Source of the DNA: Pirellulaceae bacterium
Lineage (GTDB): Bacteria; Planctomycetota; Planctomycetia; Pirellulales; Pirellulaceae
Length of the DNA: 64,000 nt
Assembly: GCA_019636385.1 (NCBI GenBank)
Contig: JAHBXT010000001.1
Location: 930,001 to 994,000, forward strand
Reading direction: 5' to 3'
Shown in pieces: positions 27,226-36,059 of this stretch (position 1 is its first letter; each line of letters starts with the position of its first letter). The translations under genes were made by a program, and so were the position numbers. A model generated the notes under the pieces. That model was not told the origin of the DNA, made no database searches, and saw nothing but the letters and a program-made list of their open reading frames with translations.

Positions 27226-28158
27226 TTAGGCAGGCGGACTGATGTTCAGCGCAAGATCAATTTGCCGGGCAACGGTAGCCAGCCGCTGCTGGTCGCCGCC
27301 GCCTACTTCTGCGGCCACCCAGCCGTGAAAGCCGATATCATCAAGTGCCTGGCGTACGTCGGCCCAGGGAATGTCATCCTCGGTGATGTCAGCCCAATTG
27401 TTCTTAGCTCGCGAAAAGCCTTTTATATCCAATTTAACGACGCGTCGTCCCAGCGTTCGTATCCATTGGGCGGGATCGCCATATTTCCAGTGATTGCCAA
27501 TGTCAAATTGCATGCCCACCCACGGCGACTGAAATTGATCCACATACTGAACGTATTTTTGGGCGGTCTGATCGTTGGGGCCGTCGTGGTCATATAAGAA
27601 CTGATTCCAGACATTTTCGATGGCGATCATGACACCTAGCTCTGCACACAGCGGCACACAACGGCTGATATTTTCAATCGATCGAGGCCAAATCTCGGAT
27701 TCTAAACCATCTTCACCTTTGCCGACAACCAACAAGACGGTATGCCCGCCTACCGCATGAGTGGCACGCAGAGCGGTCTGTAAATCCTGCAGGGCTCGAG
27801 CACGAATAGCCGGATCAGGACTGGTATGTCGAATATTCCAGTGCGTCGAACAGACCGTACCATCGACGGGCAATCCAGTGGCGTCGATGGCGCGTCGCGC
27901 CTCATCGACGTCAAAACCGGGACTGTCCAACTCAATTCCATCAAAACCCGCTGCCTTGGCAACGCGAAACTTTTCGGTCAATCCACCGCTGGCTTTAACC
28001 ATACCGATCTTAAGGGTTTTCAGCAGCCGTCGAGGGGGCGCGGTGTGCTCAATCGCTGGCGTCAGTTCAGTTCCGCCCGCTAGCCGATGACCGACAGCTA
28101 GTGCCCCCAGCGCAGCAGCTTGAGCCAACAAAGTTCGCCGATTGGGTTGACATTCCAT
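27226..28158 (-). CDS. Exported sugar-phosphate isomerase/epimerase-like TIM-barrel protein
   Basis: The 310-residue product has a twin-arginine leader (RR at 7-8, then LLAQAAALGALAVG) and an AP-endonuclease-2-type TIM barrel: GFDGIELDSPG, the metal-ligand IENVWNQF, FDIGNHWKYGD and a late AAEVGGGD. Relatives isomerise or epimerise sugars using a divalent metal; the substrate here is unknown. Planctomycetes hold many Tat-exported copies. It lies 33 bases after the acyl carrier protein gene on the same strand, which may mean shared transcription only. Confidence 0.88.
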   Translation of the reverse strand: MECQPNRRTLLAQAAALGALAVGHRLAGGTELTPAIEHTAPPRRLLKTLKIGMVKASGGLTEKFRVAKAAGFDGIELDSPGFDVDEARRAIDATGLPVDGTVCSTHWNIRHTSPDPAIRARALQDLQTALRATHAVGGHTVLLVVGKGEDGLESEIWPRSIENISRCVPLCAELGVMIAIENVWNQFLYDHDGPNDQTAQKYVQYVDQFQSPWVGMQFDIGNHWKYGDPAQWIRTLGRRVVKLDIKGFSRAKNNWADITEDDIPWADVRQALDDIGFHGWVAAEVGGGDQQRLATVARQIDLALNISPPA

Positions 28159-28191
28159 AGTTGACTCTCGGGTGTGTGAAGCAATGAGGGA

Positions 28192-28449
28192 TCAGACCGA
28201 TTGCCGCTGGCGAATATAGTCAGCTAACTCTTGAATGGTCTCGACGTGCAGCAGTTCATCATCGACTTTGATTTTATAAGCCTGTTCGATCTCGTAGGTC
28301 CATTCCGCCATGCCGACCGAGTCGATACCCAGCAGCACTAAACTATCGGTTAGCTCAGGGCGCGAGCCAAATTTCTCAGCAAATTGGCTGATTAAACTCT
28401 CTTCGATCGACGGCACGCTCGGCCCCTCTTTCACGGATCCACGACTCAT
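28192..28449 (-). CDS. Acyl carrier protein-like protein
   Basis: The 85-residue product has the four-helix carrier pattern with the phosphopantetheine serine S44 in LGIDSVGMAEW and a later VETIQELADYI helix. The 'DSV' in place of the fatty-acid-synthase 'DSL' points to a specialised carrier, as in dltC-like or secondary-pathway ACPs. I set the start at the ATG at 28447-28449; an in-frame start at 28515 adds 22 unlikely residues. No ketosynthase or AMP-ligase is adjacent; GNAT and UbiA genes lie upstream on the same strand. Confidence 0.85.
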   Translation of the reverse strand: MSRGSVKEGPSVPSIEESLISQFAEKFGSRPELTDSLVLLGIDSVGMAEWTYEIEQAYKIKVDDELLHVETIQELADYIRQRQSV

Positions 28450-28599
28450 GATTGACAAGAGATTGTAGGTCAACTTGCCGCGTAGGTGATAGCCGTCTGC
28501 AGCGAAAATCCACAAAATGTTCCCGACGACTCACGACGGCTCTGAACGTCCGCGACTACACAATCAGCCATATTTGCTGGGTGCGACCAGCGGACTATT

Positions 28600-28664
28600 G
28601 GTAGCTACCGTTGCCAGTCGGAGTGGGCCAACCGCGTTTCCACCGTCAGGCGACGGTAGCTACC
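28600..28664. repeat. Intergenic inverted repeat (GTAGCTACC family)
   Basis: ggtagctaccgttgcc (28600-28615) and ggcgacggtagctacc (28649-28664) are inverted with 15 of 16 positions pairing. It belongs to the same dispersed family as repeats near 43.8-44.1, 50.4 and 52.6 kb. It lies between the ACP and GNAT genes. Confidence 0.75.
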
Positions 28665-28689
28665 GCAGTAGGCGCATGGGCTGCTCGCC

Positions 28690-29166
28690 TTACTCACCCA
28701 GTTGCTCCACTTCGCGGTACACTTCATCGCGACTTCTCAATTGCAAGAATAATGCTTTCTTTTGGTTGGGCAACGCGTAGTCAAAACCTTGATGGATCAG
28801 AAAACGATCCGACGAACTGATGGCCATCACCTCCATAACCCCCAGTGTGCGAGCCAGCGCTACGCAGTGCTCGACCAACACCGCACCTAAACCTCGGCCT
28901 TGATGGGCATCCTGCACCACCAGACACTGAATCTCCGACAACTTCTTCGAATAGACCTCGACTGCCGAAAAGCCGACGATGTGCTGCTGCCACAGAATAA
29001 CGAACCCCGTAGTCATCAAGTGCAGCATTTCAGCTTTAGTCCGCCGCAGGATAACACGTTGTTCGATGAATGGCTTGAGCAGCGCCATGACGCCGGCCAA
29101 ATCATCGGGCTGGGCAGCGCGGATCGAGTAACCTTCGGGAAGTTGTGGGTGTTGAAACTGCGTCAC
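28690..29166 (-). CDS. GNAT-family N-acetyltransferase
   Basis: The 158-residue protein has the GNAT fold: an N-terminal IRAAQPDDLAGVMALL strand-helix and the acetyl-CoA loop in QCLVVQDAHQGRGLGAVLVEHC (QGRGLG). The sequence reads closest to the C-terminal domain of N-acetylglutamate synthases, including the GFVILWQQHIVGF and LFLQLRSRDE regions, so acetylation of glutamate is possible in arginine synthesis, but a different amine substrate cannot be excluded. It stands between ACP and UbiA genes on the minus strand, each separated by more than 200 bases, so operon membership is doubtful. Confidence 0.82.
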   Translation of the reverse strand: MTQFQHPQLPEGYSIRAAQPDDLAGVMALLKPFIEQRVILRRTKAEMLHLMTTGFVILWQQHIVGFSAVEVYSKKLSEIQCLVVQDAHQGRGLGAVLVEHCVALARTLGVMEVMAISSSDRFLIHQGFDYALPNQKKALFLQLRSRDEVYREVEQLGE

Positions 29167-29361
29167 TTAGGGTCCTGCTTTACAAATGGAGCTGCCAACC
29201 ATGAGGGGTGGTGCATGGAGCAAATACAAGCTGAAATCGGCGGTTGTTCACACGGTCGTTCACGTGGAAGCTCTATAAAATTCTGTTCAAACCGATTGGT
29301 CCGACCACGAAAAACACTATGACACCACACCTCATTGTTAGACCACTCAACAGCCAATATG

Positions 29362-29393
29362 GTAACAAGTCCGGTTTGTAACAAGTCCGGTTG
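29362..29393 (+). repeat. 16-bp tandem duplication
   Basis: gtaacaagtccggttt at 29362-29377 is followed at once by gtaacaagtccggttg at 29378-29393. It lies just beyond the stop codon of the UbiA-family gene and may have arisen by replication slippage. Confidence 0.8.
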
Positions 29394-29395
29394 GT

Positions 29396-30409
29396 TCAGG
29401 TCGTGCGCAATCGAATGGCACTCAGTAGAGCGGGCAGAAGCAACGCGACCACGCCCACTCCATACCACGGTCCACACCACATCAGTGCTACGGCGGCATC
29501 CATGAAAATCAGCGACAGCAATGCATGGCGCACAGACAGTTGCACTTTGCGCGATACAGGATGCAAGACTCCGGCCAGTGCGCGATTGAGTACAGTCAGG
29601 CCGATCAACACAATCAGAATCGGATAGTAGCTGGTGGGACTTAGGTACCAAGACACTGGGCGCCCCGGCTCCCACCAGTATAAGCAGGCCAGAATCACCA
29701 GACCCGCCACCTCTAGCAGCGTCCCCAGCGAAAGCGTTAGCGGTGAACTATCACCCGCCTCGTGCCGCGCGTACGTGGTGACTCCACAAATGTAAACTCC
29801 GACAGCTGCAGCATAAGCCACTAAAGTTTGCGGAAATCGCTCGACGACCGAGAACTCTTGCCCCCAGTGAATCGCCAAAAAACTGAAGCCCACCATCAAG
29901 ATGTTCAGCGCTCGACAAGCCCCCATCAGCATTGGTCCCAGCAACGTCGCTTTGATTGCCGAGTTATACAGGCGAATGGCTACCCACAGTGCCAGGCTAC
30001 TGACAATGGCCGCGATCATCCACACGGTATCGATCGCCCGATGATAACTGGCCATTAGCAAGAGCATCAGAGGCCCCAGCATCAGCATTCCTGTGGCCAC
30101 ATGCCCGGCGACCACCGGTGAGATACGACCAGCGGCTAGCGGGCGGCTGGGTCGGGTGCGACGATCTTCTTCGACATCGTGCACATCGTTTAAAATCATG
30201 CCGGCCCAGTATGCCAACACCGAAATTCCACAGATCGGCAAAACCACCGTCAACGGTGCCAGAGAACCCACAGAAAGCAAGGCCGCTGCAGCACAATTGG
30301 ACAGCAGCGTAAAAACGGCCGGCAGCCGAACCAACTGTGCCCAATCGCCAATCCGGCCCCAGCGTAATGGATCGACGGCCACTTGCCTGCGCTGACTGGA
30401 TGGTTCCAT
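29396..30409 (-). CDS. UbiA-family prenyltransferase
   Basis: The 337-residue integral membrane protein has about nine hydrophobic segments and the first aspartate-rich motif of UbiA enzymes, N74-D75-x2-D78-x3-D82, in LNDVHDVEEDRRTRPSRP. Such enzymes join a polyprenyl or phytyl group to an aromatic or other acceptor in the membrane. The sequence is of the EboC-like branch by my memory of its N-terminus, which would point to the ebo pathway, but no other ebo gene is near. ATG 30407-30409 is supported by GAGGAAG nine bases upstream; the frame extends to 30475. Confidence 0.85.
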   Translation of the reverse strand: MEPSSQRRQVAVDPLRWGRIGDWAQLVRLPAVFTLLSNCAAAALLSVGSLAPLTVVLPICGISVLAYWAGMILNDVHDVEEDRRTRPSRPLAAGRISPVVAGHVATGMLMLGPLMLLLMASYHRAIDTVWMIAAIVSSLALWVAIRLYNSAIKATLLGPMLMGACRALNILMVGFSFLAIHWGQEFSVVERFPQTLVAYAAAVGVYICGVTTYARHEAGDSSPLTLSLGTLLEVAGLVILACLYWWEPGRPVSWYLSPTSYYPILIVLIGLTVLNRALAGVLHPVSRKVQLSVRHALLSLIFMDAAVALMWCGPWYGVGVVALLLPALLSAIRLRTT

Positions 30410-30570
30410 GATGTTGCTTCCTCGATTGCTGAAGTATTGTAGCTTCGGTTGCCAGCCCGAGGAGACTGTCAGCAATCACCTAGGCTCTAGCCAGTACGAC
30501 TATGCCCCTGTTCTGACGAACGCAGCTACGATAACCAGCACGCTTCCTACCCAGAAGAAGTGGACATCCA

Positions 30571-31773
30571 CTACGGTCGAGCTGCTCGAATGTCTTGCGC
30601 AAGTTCGGGATCAACCACGCTCCGAATGCCTCGGCCCTCCTTCAAGCGACTGTCAACATCCTCTTCCAGGTACTGATGGTCGATCTCCCAGAACTTGGCG
30701 ATGACTGCCTCGTCCAGTGGATGATAGGATCGAAAAATCCGAAAGCCCACGCCGCGGGTGGGGTCCGAGGTGAACCACCATGGACTGAGCGGTAAATTGG
30801 GATCCTCTTCCTTCCACTCACTATCGGGGCCGGAGGCCAGCCGAGCTGCACACGCACACTGCTCGGCCGCGTCTTGCCAACTACCGCCTCGCAGCACTCG
30901 GTTTTCAATGTCACCTGACCAGTGCACGGTGTCCAGCACCGCGATTGGCTGTGTTAGCTTAGCCAAATCCGTGTAGCCGTTCGGTGTGTAACCGCTGATG
31001 GTCCATTCCATGACGTTGCCATGCATGTCCTGTAGTCCGAATGCATTGGGCCGCTTCTCACCGACCGGATGTGGCTGATCGTCAGAGTTGTCGGCAAACC
31101 AACCATACTCCGATAGTTGTTCGGCATCGGCACCGAAGCTAAATTCGGTTGTCGTGCCCGCGCGACAAGCGTATTCCCATTCAGCTTCCGTCGGCAAGCG
31201 ATACTGATGGCCAGTCAATTTACTGAGCCACTTAGTGTATTGTTTGGCCGCGTATTGCGTCATTGTGACCGCTGGCAGATCGGGCTCTTGACCGTACTCA
31301 TACGTGAAGGTCGGATCATACAGCTCGGTGGGGGCCGTCACCGCATCGACTTCAGCCCCGGCAGTCACCTTTCGCTGGCCACGCTGAGCCAACACATTGA
31401 ACAAGCGGTACATCGACATATACAGTTCATATTGCTGCCAGGTGGTCTCGGTCTTGGCAACCCAGACCGGCGGCACTTGCACCCTGACCAGCGGACTTTG
31501 GTCCTCTTGGCTGCCACCCATTTCAAAGACCCCGCCTGGAATCGGAATCATGTGGATCACCACGTTTGATCCGGGCACGGTCAAGCTGTAGGGCACCATG
31601 AACCGGCCAGCGACTTCAGCATACGGCCCTTCGGCAGGTTTTGAATCCGACAGTCCGATCTCGGCTCCCGGCTGGCTGCCCAAGCATTGCCGCGTTTCAA
31701 CACCGGCTGCGATCGCAACCGCCATCACCGCCCAGCACAGTTTGCGCTGCCATTTCATCCAAGGTCCACTCAT
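30571..31773 (-). CDS. Exported SUMF1-fold (formylglycine-generating-enzyme-like) protein
   Basis: The 400-residue product has an N-terminal signal segment (residues 8-32) and one FGE-sulfatase domain: IPGGVFEMGG, then TWQQYELYM, RLPTEAEWEYACRAGT, GLQDMHGNVMEW, RGGSW and GFRIFR. True formylglycine-generating enzymes use a cysteine pair spaced CYRYRC; here the region reads EQCACAAR, so the canonical catalytic pair is missing and sulfatase activation is doubtful. It is the last gene of a three-gene minus-strand unit behind two lipoproteins, 17 bases after the second. It may be a binding or structural C-lectin-like fold. Confidence 0.88.
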   Translation of the reverse strand: MSGPWMKWQRKLCWAVMAVAIAAGVETRQCLGSQPGAEIGLSDSKPAEGPYAEVAGRFMVPYSLTVPGSNVVIHMIPIPGGVFEMGGSQEDQSPLVRVQVPPVWVAKTETTWQQYELYMSMYRLFNVLAQRGQRKVTAGAEVDAVTAPTELYDPTFTYEYGQEPDLPAVTMTQYAAKQYTKWLSKLTGHQYRLPTEAEWEYACRAGTTTEFSFGADAEQLSEYGWFADNSDDQPHPVGEKRPNAFGLQDMHGNVMEWTISGYTPNGYTDLAKLTQPIAVLDTVHWSGDIENRVLRGGSWQDAAEQCACAARLASGPDSEWKEEDPNLPLSPWWFTSDPTRGVGFRIFRSYHPLDEAVIAKFWEIDHQYLEEDVDSRLKEGRGIRSVVDPELAQDIRAARP

Positions 31774-31790
31774 TGCGGTCTCAAGTTGAA

Positions 31791-32408
31791 TTATTCGTTG
31801 GTCTGATGAAACTGCGCCGACAACGCCTCGGCGGCTGAGGAGGTCAATTTATGTAGGCCACTCAAGTGAACGATCAGCGTTTCTCCCACTAGGCTGGCCT
31901 TGCCGAAAACGACGACGTTTTGGTTCTTGGATAGTCCTAACAGCTTATCCGCCGAACGCGGGACGATCATGCCAGCTTCATCGGTCACTTGCACTACAGA
32001 AAACTTGGCGTTCTTCAGCTCGCGACGACAGAACGGACAATCGCCTGGATCTTCGTGATTATGTCCTGGCTTAGGCAGCTCAATAATGGTGAACACCGCC
32101 TGTTGAGGATCAAACGGACTCATTCCATCGGCGTAAATGCGACCAGCAATGGTAACGCTTTGGTCTGGCTGAAAAGCCTGATAGGCGTCACGAATTGCGC
32201 GAATGTCCGTTGGCTGCTCGGCCACCAGCAATCGCTGCTGATACTGCTGACTGAGTGCATCGCTGCCGTTCTGGGAACCACTCCAGCATCCAGCCAGCAA
32301 TAGCGGCACTGTCAGGTAGGTCAGAGCCAGACAGTGCCGGAGCGTGCGTGGCCGCCGATCGCTAGTGGATCGCTCACAGAGCGGAGCGTGATGCCCTGGC
32401 TGCCTCAT
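31791..32408 (-). CDS. Lipoprotein of unknown function with CPFC motif
   Basis: The 205-residue product has a basic N-terminus, a hydrophobic stretch and a clear lipobox LLLAGC, so it should be anchored in the outer or inner membrane. The mature part is a beta-rich OB-like fold by appearance (VTIAGRIYADG, VVVFGKASLVGETLIVHLSGL) and holds a C-P-F-C pair after a GHNHEDPGD segment, which could bind metal or be redox active. The start overlaps the stop of the His-rich lipoprotein gene by four bases (ATGA). Family not recognised. Confidence 0.7.
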   Translation of the reverse strand: MRQPGHHAPLCERSTSDRRPRTLRHCLALTYLTVPLLLAGCWSGSQNGSDALSQQYQQRLLVAEQPTDIRAIRDAYQAFQPDQSVTIAGRIYADGMSPFDPQQAVFTIIELPKPGHNHEDPGDCPFCRRELKNAKFSVVQVTDEAGMIVPRSADKLLGLSKNQNVVVFGKASLVGETLIVHLSGLHKLTSSAAEALSAQFHQTNE

Positions 32409-32875
32409 GGCAGCAACCCCTTCAGCTCCTGCAGTGCTCCGTCAATCACGCGACTGATCTCGGCAAAATCGGCCTCCGGACCACCGTGCAACTGGTCATC
32501 CAACTTCCCGAATTCATCGAACATCTTCTCCAGGCACGCCTGGATGCTCGATTTGGCTTCATCCGAGAGCCCGGCGTCGTTCTTAACAAGGTCCGGTAAT
32601 ACCCCCTCCAAGATATGGCCGACTTCGTGCAATTGATCGTGAGCAGCGTCGGGGTCGCCCTTTTCAAAAGCAGCCCTAATCTCTCCAAACAGCTTGCCGA
32701 TAACCTCCTGTCCCTCCGCCAGACTCTGTGGATGATCGTGGTCCCCATGCTCGTGGTCGTGATTGGCACCGGTAGCGCTCGAGCCCGCTGCCGGGTCGCT
32801 GCTAGCCGGTTGGCAACCACACAAAACCAAGCTACCCAGAGCCAAGCCTATCAAAAGTCCCGAAAGCGATTTCAT
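32405..32875 (-). CDS. Histidine-rich lipoprotein of unknown function
   Basis: The 156-residue product starts with a lipoprotein signal (MKSLSGLLIGLALGSLVLCGC) and then a metal-binding-like HDHEHGDHDHP run, followed by a helical C-terminal domain (AAFEKGDPDAAHDQLHEVGH, then amphipathic helices). ATG at 32873-32875 is chosen because GGAG lies six bases before it and the signal peptide begins there. First gene of the three-gene unit. Histidine-rich lipoproteins can trap zinc, nickel or copper; here the metal is unknown. The two lipoproteins together with the SUMF1-fold protein form a candidate cell-surface unit. Confidence 0.75.
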   Translation of the reverse strand: MKSLSGLLIGLALGSLVLCGCQPASSDPAAGSSATGANHDHEHGDHDHPQSLAEGQEVIGKLFGEIRAAFEKGDPDAAHDQLHEVGHILEGVLPDLVKNDAGLSDEAKSSIQACLEKMFDEFGKLDDQLHGGPEADFAEISRVIDGALQELKGLLP

Positions 32876-33249
32876 GTGATACTCCAAAGATTTCAGAATG
32901 GAAGTGGTTGATTCGCAGGCGGCGCACTGGCCGATTTCAGAACTAAGCTTCGACGCTACCTGACCGACTGTCAATCCCCGCGTTCGCTGCTGCGGACAAG
33001 CGTCCATCATTTACAGGCTAAGTGCGATTGGTGAAAATGGTAAACGTTCATGCGATTCGTAGGGCGTGACAAGTGGGGCTGATGAAATTCGTGGCGAATT
33101 CGACAGCAGGTAGTTGGTAACGGAGTTCACGTAAATGTATTGGCATGGAGCCCGCACCGACCCACCTCAAATTGAACGATGACGAAAATGCCACAGCTGG
33201 CAATGATGCTATCTACGTTACTCACAACTTAAGATGAAATCGAGTGTTC
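32876..33249. other. Divergent promoter region, no gene seen
   Basis: The space separates the minus-strand lipoprotein operon from the plus-strand DUF1611 gene and must hold promoters for both. No gene, tRNA or repeat is visible. Confidence 0.4.
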
Positions 33250-34323
33250 ATGAGCGCTTCTGCCTGGACCCCACTACCCCAACATCACCGCATTGCACTG
33301 CTGACGGATGGTTTTTCGTCCCCGCAATACGCCAAAACAGCGATCAGCCTCCTGAAATATCGCCCCAATGACATCGTGGCCGTGATTGATCAACAGTTGG
33401 CCGGCAAGATGGCCGACGAGTTGTTCGGCATGGGCCAGGGGGTACCCGTGGTGGCCGGATTGGAGAAAATTGCCCAGTGCGACGCGATCTACTTGGGCAT
33501 CGCGACCGCTGGCGGTCAAATGCCCGAAACTTGGCGACCACTGATCTGCCAAGCGATCGAGCGCAAGATCGATATCGTATCGGGTCTTCACGAATTCCTG
33601 GTTGAAGACCCGCAATACGTACAGCTTGCCTCCATCTCAGGCAGCCGGTTGGTCGACGTACGTCGCAACCGTTTCAAAACCACAGCCCGGGGACTCCAGT
33701 TCCGTCCGCAGTGCATTCGCGTACATTCGGTCGGCAGCGATTGCAGCATTGGCAAGATGGTAACAACGCTGGAAGTAGAGCAGCAGTTGCAACAGCGCGG
33801 CTATCGCGCCAAGTTTATCGCTACCGGACAAACTGGCATCATGATCACCGGGCAAGGTGCTCCAATCGACTGCGTGGTGTCCGACTTTGTTAATGGTGCC
33901 ATTGAAGGACTGGTGGCCGAGCATCAGGATCATGACTTTTTATTGATCGAAGGGCAGGGCAGCATATCGCACCCGGCGTTCTCGGCTGTTACATCCGGTC
34001 TACTACACGGCTGTGCACCGCAAGGTTTGATCTTCTGCTACGAAGCCGGACGAACGCACGTCAAAGGCTTGCCGACCATTCCGCTGGCTCCGATGGAGGA
34101 TCAGATGGCGGCGCTGTTGGCGATGGCGAACCTGCGATCCCCGTGCCAGTTCGTGGGCCTAAGCATTAACACTCGTAGCCTCACAGATCGGGCGGCCAAT
34201 GACGAAGTGGCTGGGGCCGAAGATCGCTTTGGATTGCCAGCCTGCGATGTCTATCGTCATGGGGCTGGCAAGCTGGCCGATGCCTGCGAGGAACTACGAA
34301 AGTCGCTGTTGGGAAAGCCTTAG
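33250..34323 (+). CDS. DUF1611 family P-loop protein
   Basis: The 357-residue product has an N-terminal Rossmann-like part (ILLTDGF... and the AIYLGIATAGGQMP segment) and a C-terminal P-loop domain with a Walker-A-like SVGSDCSIGKMVTTL and a later DFLLIEGQGSISHP. This matches DUF1611, whose members have been linked to N-formyl/D-amino-acid metabolism in some organisms, with unclear reaction. ATG 33250 is chosen; a GTG two codons before is possible. The next gene (ceramidase-like) is 55 bases downstream on the same strand, so the two may be co-transcribed. Confidence 0.85.
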   Translation: MSASAWTPLPQHHRIALLTDGFSSPQYAKTAISLLKYRPNDIVAVIDQQLAGKMADELFGMGQGVPVVAGLEKIAQCDAIYLGIATAGGQMPETWRPLICQAIERKIDIVSGLHEFLVEDPQYVQLASISGSRLVDVRRNRFKTTARGLQFRPQCIRVHSVGSDCSIGKMVTTLEVEQQLQQRGYRAKFIATGQTGIMITGQGAPIDCVVSDFVNGAIEGLVAEHQDHDFLLIEGQGSISHPAFSAVTSGLLHGCAPQGLIFCYEAGRTHVKGLPTIPLAPMEDQMAALLAMANLRSPCQFVGLSINTRSLTDRAANDEVAGAEDRFGLPACDVYRHGAGKLADACEELRKSLLGKP

Positions 34324-34378
34324 CTGGCAGTCATCCCGTCGCAACAGAACACCGAATGCTTCACTCGAAAGACGACCT

Positions 34379-35827
34379 ATGAATAGCCAATTGCGACGCC
34401 ATTTCTTGCGACAGTCCGCCTGGTTAACATCCGCTGGCCTTTTAGCTCGGCCGCTGTGGCTGGGTGCTCAAGAACCTCAAGTGGTAGCCGACGCTCAGGA
34501 CACCAAGGCAGCGACTGCACCGCCCAGCCTGAAGATCGCTCCGTTTCGATTCGACGTTACACCACCGTTGGGACATGCGCTGTGCGGCGGATGGATCAAG
34601 CCTGTGCTAGCGGTAGATGATCCTTTGGAAGCGATCGGTTACGTGCTGCTGGGGGCTGGCCAGCCCATCGTTGTCTGCTCGGTCGACTGGACCGGCCTGC
34701 TGAATGAGGCCCATGGAGCATGGTGTACCGCGCTGGCTCAGGCAGCGGGAACGACGCCGCAGCGCGTCGCCGTGCAGTGCGTTCACCAGCACGACGCTCC
34801 CTTTGCTTGCCTGGAGGCGCAGCGCATCGTTGCAGTGCACAGCGATCTGCCTTCGATGCTGGACGTCGATTTTTTCAAACGCTGTTTGGAGGCGGGACAA
34901 TCCGCTATTGAAACAGCGCTCACGCAGCCGATCGAAGTCACTCACATCGCCTGCGCACAAGCTGCCGTCGATCGTGTGGCCAGCAACCGTCGGCTGATCA
35001 ACCTGCAAGGCCGCACCAGCAACATGCGCGGCAGCGCCTCGCGCGATCCCACCCACCAGCGATATCCCGAAGGCTTGATCGATCCCTATCTCAAGTCGGT
35101 GGCTTTCTACCACGGCGATCGCCAAGTCTTAGCCTGCCACTACTACGCTTGCCATCCCATGAGCTACTACGGCCGCGGCCAGGTGAGTTCTGACTTTTGC
35201 GGACTGGCGCGTAAGCGTCTGCAGGCCGAGCAGCCCGATTGTACACATCTGTACTTCAATGGTTGCGGAGGCAATATCGGGGCAGGCCGCTACAACGATG
35301 CCTCAGAAGCCATGCGGCCCGTACTCAGCGATCGAATGTATCAAGCCCTGGTTGCCTCGCAAAGTCAACTGCAACCGCAGCCCGTGAGCGCCTGTCACTG
35401 GACCACTCAAGACATTCTGCCTCGGCCGCTGGAGAGTTGGAACGAAGACGATTTGCTAAAACAAATTGCCGACGCCAATCGCAGCGTCGTCGACCGCAAT
35501 CGGCCCGCTTACATCGTCAGTTGGCTGCGCCGCTTTCAGCAGGGGACACCTATCGTCTTATCGGCATTGCACATCAACGAAGCTTCGCTATTGCATTTGC
35601 CATCGGAGTGTTTTGTCGAGTATCAATTGCGCGCCCAGGTCGCCGCTCCCGAGCGTTTCGTTGCCTGTGCTGCCTACGGCGACGGCGGCCCCTGGTACAT
35701 TCCCACGCGCGAAGCCTACCCGCAAGGCGGCTACGAAGTCAGCGTCGCTTGGTGCGATCCCGAAATAGACTCCACCCTCAGCCACGGCATGGCCCAGTTG
35801 CTAGCTCAGACGAGTAGCGACAGCTAG
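34379..35827 (+). CDS. Exported neutral ceramidase-like protein
   Basis: The 482-residue product has a Tat-like leader (RRHFLRQSAW, then a hydrophobic run) and a body resembling the N-terminal domain of neutral/alkaline ceramidases: a DVTPPLGHAL start, VQCVHQHDAP in place of the family's zinc-ligand histidine pair, and YYACHPMSYYG. Neutral ceramidases split ceramide into sphingosine and fatty acid using zinc; the C-terminal immunoglobulin-like domain of the family is absent. The substrate is uncertain and many planctomycete relatives are unassigned. The start at 34379 is the first methionine with a leader; earlier in-frame starts overlap DUF1611. Confidence 0.75.
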   Translation: MNSQLRRHFLRQSAWLTSAGLLARPLWLGAQEPQVVADAQDTKAATAPPSLKIAPFRFDVTPPLGHALCGGWIKPVLAVDDPLEAIGYVLLGAGQPIVVCSVDWTGLLNEAHGAWCTALAQAAGTTPQRVAVQCVHQHDAPFACLEAQRIVAVHSDLPSMLDVDFFKRCLEAGQSAIETALTQPIEVTHIACAQAAVDRVASNRRLINLQGRTSNMRGSASRDPTHQRYPEGLIDPYLKSVAFYHGDRQVLACHYYACHPMSYYGRGQVSSDFCGLARKRLQAEQPDCTHLYFNGCGGNIGAGRYNDASEAMRPVLSDRMYQALVASQSQLQPQPVSACHWTTQDILPRPLESWNEDDLLKQIADANRSVVDRNRPAYIVSWLRRFQQGTPIVLSALHINEASLLHLPSECFVEYQLRAQVAAPERFVACAAYGDGGPWYIPTREAYPQGGYEVSVAWCDPEIDSTLSHGMAQLLAQTSSDS

Positions 35828-36059
35828 CCAACGCTCGCATGTCAGCAATTTGAGCGGCCGGTGCCGACATTGTTCCCCTAAGAGGCTGGCCGAACGACGA
35901 GGGGACAATTTGTGAAGCTCCAAATGCTAGCCATTGGCGTTCGTTGGACTTGACTCAGGCGGCGATGGTGGCCTATGCATCCGTAGGCATCTGCAATAAA
36001 TGGGCGGATGCGATTGATTTTGATTTGGGCAGCAGTGGGTAGGCCAGAGGAGTTGGATC

